A stretch of 64,000 nucleotides of DNA from Pratylenchus scribneri (taxonomy: Eukaryota > Nematoda > Chromadorea > Rhabditida > Pratylenchidae). The translations under genes and the position numbers were made by a program. The notes under the pieces are model-generated. The model searched no databases, was not told where the DNA came from, and saw only the letters and a list, made by a program, of their open reading frames with translations. This document shows, in pieces, positions 54,706-64,000 of this stretch. Location: contig JAQSEB010000142.1 of the NCBI GenBank assembly GCA_030063045.1, positions 372,001 through 436,000 of the forward strand. The letters run 5' to 3'. The stretch's first letter is position 1; every line of letters begins with the position of its first letter.

Positions 54706-57617
54706 GTGGCCTTCGGCCCTTTTCCCGCCTTAATCCCATCATTTTGACCCTTAATCCCCCTTAATCCCCCTATATCCGGCTATATCCCGCGCACCTACCG
54801 GGCCTCCGGCCCGGCCCACGTGCCTTCGGCACGCTTCCCCTTCACTTCCAATCCATTTCCCAACTTAATCCCATCATTTTGACCCTTAATCCCTCTTAAT
54901 CCCCCTTTATCCGGCTTAATCCCGCGCACCTTTAGGTTTCGTTCAAAACGGATATGATATTCGTGATCCCCGACCTCGATAACCCCATATAGGACTATTT
55001 TTGTGAAAATTTTGAAAAATCCGCTCCGCGGTTTACACCGCGGTAACTCGCGCACCGCTTCGCGGATTTCGAAAATTTTTCGATATTCGGAATCCCAGAC
55101 CTCGACTACCCATTCCCCAGTGATTATCTCGAAAAAAAATTTTTGAAAAGTGAAGGGTCCCCCCTATGGGTCTCAAAAAAACCGTTTTTCGCGCGGAGCT
55201 CCGCGCGGAATGAAAATTTTGGAAAAGTCAGATTTTTGTCGTAATCTACACAAGGTCAAGATATGGTTTGCACCAAACCGCTTGTCGATTGGACCATTTT
55301 GAAGAGAGCTGGAGTTTTCCAAAGCCGCGTCTACCCACCTTATTTTCTAGTAATAATAACTAGCCCCTGCGGGGCTCTTTTCCCTTGAGATATGTGAATC
55401 TATGCTTGGGACACTTCGTTTTTGGAATCCCTGCGGGATTTCACTGAGTCTAGCCTTCTTTAGACTATTTGAGTGACTCGGAGGGAATTGATCTATTTTC
55501 GCAGGAGTTATCTCCATCTTCGCCCCTTCGGAGCTCAGGGGGGAGTTATCTCCACCTTCGCCCCTTCGGGGCTCAGAGGGGTTATCTCCATTTTCGCCTT
55601 CGCCTCTTCGGGGCTCAGGGAGGGTTATCTCCACCTTCGCCTCTTCGGGGCTCAGAGGGGGTTAAACCACCTTCGCCCCTTCAGGGGCTCAGGGGGGTTA
55701 TCTCCACCTTCGCCCCTTCGGGGCTCAGGGGGGTTATCTCCATCTTCGCCCCTTCGGGGCTCAGAGGGGGTTATCTCCACCTTCGCCCCTTCGGGGCTCA
55801 ATGGGGTTATCTCCATCTTCGCCCCTTCGGGGCTCAGGGTGGTTTGTTTCCATTTTCGCCCCTTCGGGGTTCAGGGGGTGGCCTCCGGCCCTTTTCCCGC
55901 CTTAATCCCATCATTTTGACCCTTAATCCCTCTTAATCCACCTTAATCCCCCTATATCCGGCTATATCCCGCGCACCTACCGGGCCTCCGGCCCGGCCCA
56001 CGTGCCTTCGACACGCTTCCCCTTCACTTCCGACCCATTTCCCGCCTTAATCCCACCATTTTGACCCTTAATCCCTCTTAATCCCCCTTTATCCGGCTTA
56101 ATCTCGCGCACCTTTAGGTTTCGTGAAAAACCATTATCATATTCGTGATCCCCGACCTCGATTACCCCATAAACGACTATTTTTGTGAAAATTTTGAAAA
56201 ATCCGCTCCGCGGTTTATACCGCGGTAACTCGCGCACCGCTACGCGGATTTCGAAAAAATTTTCATATTCGGGATCCCCGACCTCGATTACCCGTTCCCC
56301 AGTGTTTATCTCGAAAAAAATTTTTTGAAAAGAGAAGGGTCCCCCCTATGGGTCGTAAAAATACCGTTTTTTGGCCATAACTCCGCGCGGAGTGAAAATT
56401 TTAAAAAAATAACATTTTTGCGCCATATCTACACAAGGTCAAGATATGGTTTGCACCAAACCGCTTGTCGATACGACCACTTTGAAGTCAGATATTTGAA
56501 ATAATTCCCGCGTTTACCCACCTTATTTTCTAGTAATAATAACTAGCCCCTGCGGGGCTCTTTTCCCTTGAGATCATTTGGGCTTATTCATTTTTAGAAT
56601 CCCTGCGGGATTTCACTGAGTCTAGCCTTCTTTAGACTATTTGAGTGACTCGGAGGGAATTGATCTATTTTCGCAAGGGTTTGATCCATCTTCGCCCCTT
56701 CAGGGCTCAGAGGGGGGGGGGTTATCTCCATCTTCGCCCCTTCGGGGCTCAGGGGGTTATCTCCATCTTCGCCCCTTCGGGGCTCAGGGGGGTTATCTCC
56801 ACCTTCGCCCCTTCGGGGCTCAGGGGGGTTATCTCCACCTTCGCCCCTTCGGGGCTCAGGGGGGTTATCTCCACCTTCGCCCCTTCGGGGCTCATGGGGG
56901 TTATCTCCATCTTCGCCCCTTCGGGGCTCAGGGGGGGTTAACTCCACCTTCGCCCCTTCGGGGCTCAATGGGGTGTCCTTCGGCTCATTTCCCGCCTTAA
57001 TCCCTCCATTTTAACCCTTAATCCCTCTTAATCCCCCTTTATCCGGCTATATCCCGCGCACCTTTAGGTTACGTCAAAAACCATTATCATATTCGGCTTC
57101 GCCGACCTCGATTACCCTATAACTGACTATTTTTGTGAAAATTTTGAAAAAATCCGTTCCGCGGTTTGGCCACGGTAACTCGCGCACCGCTTCGCGGATC
57201 CCGAAATAAACTTGATATTCGGAATCCCCGACCCAGATTACCCCATAAACGACTATTTTTATGAAAATTTTTAAAAATCCGCTCCGCGGTTTACACCGCG
57301 GTAACTCGCGCACCGCTTCGCGGATCTCGAAAAAATTTTCATATTCGGGATCCACGACCTCGATTACCCATTCCCCAGTGTTTATCTCGAAAAAAATTTT
57401 TTGAAAAGAGAAGGGTCCCCCCTATGGGTCTCAAAAATACCGTTTTTTGGCCATAACTCCGCGCGGAGTGAAAATTTTGAAAAAATAACATTTTTGCGCC
57501 ATATCTACACAAGGTCAAGATATGGTTTGCACCAAACCGCTAGTCGATACGACCATTCTGAATCGAGATATTTGAAATAATTCCCGCGTTTACCCACCTT
57601 ATTTTCTAGTAATAATA

Positions 57618-60600
57618 ACTAGCCCCTGCGGGGCTCTTTTCCCTTGAGATATGTGAAACTATGCTTGGGACACTTCGTTTTTGGAATCCCTGCGGGATTT
57701 CACTGAGTCTAGGTGATTTTGGGGACATTTATAGCTTAATCCCCCTTTATCCTTCTTAATCCCTCTTAATCCCCTTTTATCCGGCTTAATCCCGCGCACT
57801 CTCAGGCCTCCTATTTCCATCTTCGCCCCTTCGGGGCTCAGGGGGTGGCCTTCGGCCCTTTTCCCGCCTTAATCCCATCATTTTGACCCTTAATCCCTCT
57901 TAATCCTACTTAATCCCCCTTTATCCGGCTTAATCCCGCGCACACCTCGTCCTTCAGTTTCCACTTTCGCCCCTTCGGGGCTCAGGGGGTGGCCTTCGGC
58001 CCTTTTCCCGCCTTAATCCCATCATTTTGACTCTTAATCCCTCTTAATCCTCCTTAATCCCCCTTTATCCGTCTTAATCCCGCGCACACCTGGTCCTCCA
58101 ATTTCCACTTTCGCCCCTTCGGGGCTCAGGGGGTGGCCTTCGGCCCTTTTCCCGCCTTAATCCCATCATTTTGACCCTTAATCCCTCTAAATCCACCTTA
58201 ATCCCCCTTTATCCGTTTATATCCAGCCCAGCTACCGGGCCTCCGGCCCGGCCCACGTGCCTTCGGCACGCTTCCCCTTCACTTCCGACCCATTTCCCGC
58301 CTTAATCCCATCATTTTGACCCTTAATCCCTCTTAATCCCCCTTTATCCGGCTTAATCCCGCGCACCTTTAGGTTTCGTTCAAAACGGATATGATATTCG
58401 TGATCCCCGACCTCGATAACCCCATATAGGACTATTTTTGTGAAAATTTTGAAAAATCCGCTCCGCGGTTTACACCGCGGTAACTCGCGCACCGCTTCGC
58501 GGATCTCGAAAAAAGTTACATTTTCGGGATCCCCGACCTCGACTACCCATTCCCCAGTGTTTATCTCGAAAAAAATTTTTTGAAAAGAGAAGGGTCCCCC
58601 CTATGGGTCTCAAAAAAACCGTTTTTCGCGCGGAGCTCCGCGCGGAATGAAAATTTTGGAAAAGTCAGATTTTTGTCGTAATCTACACAAGGTCAAGATA
58701 TGGTTTGCACTAAACCGCTTGTCGATTGGACCATTTTGAAGAGAGCTGGAGTTTTCCAAAGCCGCGTCTACCCACCTTATTTTCTAGTAATAATAACTAG
58801 CCCCTGCGGGGCTCTTTTCCCTTGAGATATGTGAAACTATGCTTGGGACACTTCGTTTTTGGAATCCCTACGGGATTTCACTGAGTCTAGGTGATTTTGG
58901 GGACATTTATAGCTTAATCCCCCTTTATCCTTCTTAATCCCTCTTAATCCCCTTTTATCCGGCTTAATCCCGCGCACTCTCAGGCCTCCTATTTCCATCT
59001 TCGCCCCTTCGGGGCTCAGGGGGTGGCCTTCGGCCCTTTTCCCGCCTTAATCCCATCATTTTGACCCTTAATCCCTCTTAATCCTACTTAATCCCCCTTT
59101 ATCCGGCTTAATCCCGCGCACACCTCGTCCTTCAGTTTCCACTTTCGCCCCTTCGGGGCTCAGGGGGTGGCCTTCGGCCCTTTTCCCGCCTTAATCCCAT
59201 CATTTTGACTCTTAATCCCTCTTAATCCTCCTTAATCCCCCTTTATCCGTCTTAATCCCGCGCACACCTGGTCCTCCAATTTCCACTTTCGCCCCTTCGG
59301 GGCTCAGGGGGTGGCCTTCGGCCCTTTTCCCGCCTTAATCCCATCATTTTGACCCTTAATCCCTCTAAATCCACCTTAATCCCCCTTTATCCGTTTATAT
59401 CCAGCCCAGCTACCGGGCCTCCGGCCCGGCCCACGTGCCTTCGGCACGCTTCCCCTTCACTTCCGACCCATTTCCCGCCTTAATCCCATCATTTTGACCC
59501 TTAATCCCTCTTAATCCCCCTTTATCCGGCTTAATCCCGCGCACCTTTAGGTTTCGTTCAAAACGGATATGATATTCGTGATCCCCGACCTCGATAACCC
59601 CATATAGGACTATTTTTGTGAAAATTTTGAAAAATCCGCTCCGCGGTTTACACCGCGGTAACTCGCGCACCGCTTCGCGGATCTCGAAAAAAGTTACATT
59701 TTCGGGATCCCCGACCTCGACTACCCATTCCCCAGTGTTTATCTCGAAAAAAATTTTTTGAAAAGAGAAGGGTCCCCCCTATGGGTCTCAAAAAAACCGT
59801 TTTTCGCGCGGAGCTCCGCGCGGAATGAAAATTTTGGAAAAGTCAGATTTTTGTCGTAATCTACACAAGGTCAAGATATGGTTTGCACTAAACCGCTTGT
59901 CGATTGGACCATTTTGAAGAGAGCTGGAGTTTTCCAAAGCCGCGTCTACCCACCTTATTTTCTAGTAATAATAACTAGCCCCTGCGGGGCTCTTTTCCCT
60001 TGAGATATGTGAAACTATGCTTGGGACACTTCGTTTTTGGAATCCCTGCGGGATTTCACTGAGTCTAGGTGATTTTGGGGACATTTATAGCTTAATCCCC
60101 CTTTATCCTTCTTAATCCCTCTTAATCCCCTTTTATCCGGCTTAATCCCGCGCACTCTCAGGCCTCCTATTTCCATCTTCGCCCCTTCGGGGCTCAGGGG
60201 GTGGCCTTCGGCCCTTTTCCCGCCTTAATCCCATCATTTTGACCCTTAATCCCTCTTAATCCTACTTAATCCCCCTTTATCCGGCTTAATCCCGCGCACA
60301 CCTCGTCCTTCAGTTTCCACTTTCGCCCCTTCGGGGCTCAGGGGGTGGCCTTCGGCCCTTTTCCCGCCTTAATCCCATCATTTTGACTCTTAATCCCTCT
60401 TAATCCTCCTTAATCCCCCTTTATCCGTCTTAATCCCGCGCACACCTGGTCCTCCAATTTCCACTTTCGCCCCTTCGGGGCTCAGGGGGTGGCCTTCGGC
60501 CCTTTTCCCGCCTTAATCCCATCATTTTGACCCTTAATCCCTCTAAATCCACCTTAATCCCCCTTTATCCGTTTATATCCAGCCCAGCTACCGGGCCTCC

Positions 60601-61150
60601 GGCCCGGCCCACGTGCCTTCGGCACGCTTCCCCTTCACTTCCGACCCATTTCCCGCCTTAATCCCATCATTTTGACCCTTAATCCCTCTTAATCCCCCTT
60701 TATCCGGCTTAATCCCGCGCACCTTTAGGTTTCGTTCAAAACGGATATGATATTCGTGATCCCCGACCTCGATAACCCCATATAGGACTATTTTTGTGAA
60801 AATTTTGAAAAATCCGCTCCGCGGTTTACACCGCGGTAACTCGCGCACCGCTTCGCGGATCTCGAAAAAAGTTACATTTTCGGGATCCCCGACCTCGACT
60901 ACCCATTCCCCAGTGTTTATCTCGAAAAAATTTTTTGAAAAGAGAAGGGTCCCCCCTATGGGTCTCAAAAAAACCGTTTTTCGCGCGGAGCTCCGCGCGG
61001 AATGAAAATTTTGGAAAAGTCAGATTTTTGTCGTAATCTACACAAGGTCAAGATATGGTTTGCGCCAAACCGTTTGTCGATTGGACCATTTTGAAGAGAG
61101 CTGGAGTTTTCCAAAGCCGCGTCTACCCACCTTATTTTCTAGTAATAATA
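57618..61150. repeat. Three near-identical 1178-bp units
   Basis: Units at 57618, 58796 and 59974 have lengths 1178, 1178 and 1177. The middle unit has one visible loop change (AATCCCTACGGGATT). They differ at their ends: the first two read GTTTGCACTAAACC or inherit the unit 7 tail at the boundary. This indicates a very recent local triplication. Confidence 0.85.
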
Positions 61151-63261
61151 ACTAGCCCCTGCGGGGCTCTCTTGCCTTGAGATATGTGGAACTATGCTTG
61201 GGACACTTCGTTTTTGGAATCCCTGCGGGATTTCACTGAGTCTAGGTGATTTTGGAGGAAATCAGAACTTAATCCCCCTTAATCTCTCTTTATCCACCTT
61301 AATCCCTCTTATCCGGCTTAATCCTGCGCACTCCTTGGCCTGCTATTTCCATCTTCGCCCCTTCGGGGCTCACGGGGAGGCCTTCGGCCCTTTTCCCGCC
61401 TTAATCCCATCATTTTGACCCTTAATCCCCCTTAATCCCACTTAATCCCCCTTTATCCGGCTTAATCCCACGCACTCCCAAGCCTGCTATTTCCATCTTC
61501 GCCCCTTCGGGGCTCAGGGGGTGGCCTTCGGCCCTTTTCCCGCCTTAATCCCATCATTTTTACTCTTAATCCCCCTTAATCCCACTTAATCCCCCTATAT
61601 CCGGCTATATCCCACTCACCTACCGGGCCTCCGGCCCGGCCTACTTGCCTTGGGCACGCTTCCTCTTCACATCCGATCCATTTCCCACCTTAATCCGACC
61701 ATTTTGACCCTTAATCCCTCTTAATCCCCCTATATCCGGCTTAATCCCGCGTAACATTAGGTTTCCTTCAAAACGGATAAGATATTCATGATCCCCGACC
61801 CCGATTACCCCATATACGACTATTTTTGTGAAAATTTTGAAAAATCCGCTCCGCGGTTTGCACCGCGGTAACTCGCGCACCGCTTCGCGGATCTCGAGAT
61901 TTTTTCGATATTCGGCTTCCCCGACCTCGATTACCCATTCCCCAGTGTTTATCTCGAAAAAAATTTTTTGAAAAGAGAAGGGTCCCCCCTATGGGTCTCA
62001 AAAAAACCGTTTTCCGCGCGGAGCTCCGCGCGGAGTGAGTTTGGAAACTTCTCTATAGTTTTCGCCAAATCTACACAAGGTCAAGATATGGTTTGCACCA
62101 AACCGCTTGTCGATACGACCATTTTGAATTGAGATATTTGAAAGAATTCCCGCGTCTACCCACCTTATTTTCTAGTAATAATAACTAGCCCCTGCGGGGC
62201 TCTTTTCCCTTGAGATCATTTGGGCTTATTCATTTTTAGAATCCCTGCGGGATTTCACTGAGTCTAGCCTTCTTTAGACTATTTGAGTGACTCGGAGGGA
62301 ATTGATCTATTTTCGCAAGGGTTTGATCCATCTTCGCCCCTTCAGGGCTCAGAGGGGGGGGGGGGGTATCTCCATCTTCGCCCCTTCGGGGCTCAGGGGG
62401 TTATCTCCATCTTCGCCCCTTCGGGGCTCAGGGGGGTTATCTCCACCTTCGCCCCTTCGGGGCTCAGGGGGGTTATCTCCACCTTCGCCCCTTCGGGGCT
62501 CAGGGGGGTTATCTCCACCTTCGCCCCTTCGGGGCTCATGGGGGTTATCTCCATCTTCGCCCCTTCGGGGCTCAGGGGGGGTTAACTCCACCTTCGCCCC
62601 TTCGGGGCTCAATGGGGTGTCCTTCGGCTCATTTCCCGCCTTAATCCCTCCATTTTAACCCTTAATCCCTCTTAATCCCCCTTTATCCGGCTATATCCCG
62701 CGCACCTTTAGGTTACGTCAAAAACCATTATCATATTCGGCTTCGCCGACCTCGATTACCCTATAACTGACTATTTTTGTGAAAATTTTGAAAAAATCCG
62801 TTCCGCGGTTTGGCCACGGTAACTCGCGCACCGCTTCGCGGATCCCGAAATAAACTTGATATTCGGAATCCCCGACCCAGATTACCCCATAAACGACTAT
62901 TTTTATGAAAATTTTTAAAAATCCGCTCCACGGTTTACACCGCGGTAACTCGCGCACCGCTTCGCGGATCTCGAAAAAATTTTCATATTCGGGATCCACG
63001 ACCTCGATTACCCATTCCCCAGTGTTTATCTCGAAAAAAATTTTTTGAAAAGAGAAGGGTCCCCCCTATGGGTCTCAAAAATACCGTTTTTTGGCCATAA
63101 CTCCGCGCGGAGTGAAAATTTTGAAAAAATAACATTTTTGCGCCATATCTACACAAGGTCAAGATATGGTTTGCACCAAACCGCTAGTCGATACGACCAT
63201 TCTGAATCGAGATATTTGAAATAATTCCCGCGTTTACCCACCTTATTTTCTAGTAATAATA

Positions 63262-64000
63262 ACTAGCCCCTGCGGGGCTCTTTTCCCTTGAGATATGTGA
63301 AACTATGCTTGGGACACTTCGTTTTTGGAATCCCTGCGGGATTTCACTGAGTCTAGGTGATTTTGGGGACATTTATAGCTTAATCCCCCTTTATCCTTCT
63401 TAATCCCTCTTAATCCCCTTTTCCCGCCTTAATCCCATCATTTTGACCCTTAATCCCCCTTAATCCCACTTAATCCCCCTTTATCCGGCTTAATCCCACG
63501 CACTCCCAAGCCTGCTATTTCCATCTTCGCCCCTTCGGGGCTCAGGGGGTGGCCTTCGGCCCTTTTCCCGCCTTAATCCCATCATTTTTACCCTTAATCC
63601 CCCTTAATCCCACTTAATCCCCCTATATCCGGCTATATCCCACTCACCTACCGGGCCTCCGGCCCGGCCTACTTGCCTTGGGCACGCTTCCTCTTCACAT
63701 CCGATCCATTTCCCACCTTAATCCGACCATTTTGACCCTTAATCCCTCTTAATCCCCCTATATCCGGCTTAATCCCGCGTAACATTAGGTTTCCTTCAAA
63801 ACGGATAAGATATTCATGATCCCCGACCCCGATTACCCCATATACGACTATTTTTGTGAAAATTTTGAAAAATCCGCTCCGCGGTTTGCACCGCGGTAAC
63901 TCGCGCACCGCTTCGCGGATCTCGAGATTTTTTCGATATTCGGCTTCCCCGACCTCGATTACCCATTCCCCAGTGTTTATCTCGAAAAAAATTTTTTGAA
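63262..64000. repeat. Hybrid partial unit at the right edge
   Basis: Starts like the 1178-bp type (GGACATTTATAGCTTAATCC), but at about 63416-63425 jumps from TTAATCCCCTTTT directly into CCCGCCTTAATCCC of the unit 4/11 type, skipping about 230 bp. The junction lies in the shared TTAATCCCCTTTTxCCGxC, as expected for recombination between unit types. Confidence 0.7.

Larger units (their letters stand above)
49961..64000. repeat. Hairpin-dense GC-rich macrosatellite, 12 full units plus a partial
   Basis: Units start at ACTAGCCCCTGCGGGGCTC: 49961, 51003, 52047, 53090, 54125, 55359, 56542, 57618, 58796, 59974, 61151, 62184 and 63262 (partial). Lengths range from 1033 to 1234 bp. Order within a unit: head hairpins; AATCCCTGCGGGATT; either a 36-bp subrepeat array (type A) or TTAATCCC-rich blocks with 1-3 GCCCCTTCGGGGC hairpins (type B); CCGGGCCTCCGGCCCGG; TTAATCCCTCTTAATCCCCC; AAAATCCGCTCCGCGG; ACCGCTTCGCGG; CCCCTATGGG; the 20-bp palindrome CCGCGCGGAGCTCCGCGCGG; TGGTTTGCACCAAACC; and CTAGTAATAATAACTAG at the junction. 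GC is far above the flank. Frames inside (for example repeating RPFGAQGG) come from the 36-bp period and are not genes. Confidence 0.97.

Noticed and set aside
49961..64000. CRISPR array
   Set aside because: The repeats are contiguous satellite units and subrepeats without unique spacers, in a eukaryotic genome.

Overview
The window is nuclear DNA of a nematode. The left 49 kb is strongly AT-rich with short GT-AG introns. It carries a 17-exon animal catalase, a U6 snRNA, a srg-like serpentine chemoreceptor, a MATH-BTB gene, a decayed cuticle-collagen start, coiled-coil/SPRY paralogues and several small secreted proteins. A plant-parasitic tylenchid such as a root-knot nematode fits best (AT-richness, SPRY family, small secreted proteins), but the genus is an inference.

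Layout. 1-2.4 kb: three minus-strand genes, each preceded by a copy of the same promoter module. 2.9-6.1 kb: degenerate tandem repeats and minisatellites around a three-exon gene of unknown function. 6.1-10.9 kb: mostly gene-free. 10.9-16.4 kb: complete catalase gene (503 aa) hosting a U6 snRNA gene in intron 2. 16.8-19.0, 29.2-30.5 and 37.8-38.5 kb: three paralogues of one coiled-coil/SPRY family, two complete (317 and 329 aa) and one truncated. 19.8-28.9 kb: small secreted or membrane proteins, foldback elements, a triplicated upstream region, and fragments of a collagen, a UDP-glycosyltransferase and a multi-pass membrane protein. 32.5-35.5 kb: MATH-BTB gene with a hAT-type insertion in a formerly 41-nt intron; a second, larger hAT-like insertion follows at 36.7-37.5 kb. 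39.2-40.8 kb: complete six-exon srg-like receptor (289 aa). 42.5-46.0 kb: two secreted proteins, one with an 8-residue repeat and one with a dibasic processing site, followed by a nested inverted repeat. 48-49.6 kb: two tRNA-like pseudogenes in repetitive DNA.

49.96-64.0 kb is a different kind of sequence: a GC-rich macrosatellite of at least 12 complete units of 1.03-1.23 kb, continuing past the window end. Its units form a higher-order pattern of several types. Nearly every GC block in a unit is a perfect inverted repeat around a 3-nt loop (mostly TTC, TGC or TCC), interleaved with TTAATCCC runs and a 20-bp perfect palindrome. This hairpin-dense macrosatellite is the least ordinary object in the window. 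The reading frames inside it are by-products of a 36-bp subrepeat.

The genes are independently transcribed eukaryotic units, not an operon. Splice junctions below were read by eye from GT/AG sites, phase agreement and family conservation. For catalase, both complete SPRY genes and the srg gene, every exon phase closes and the totals divide by three.
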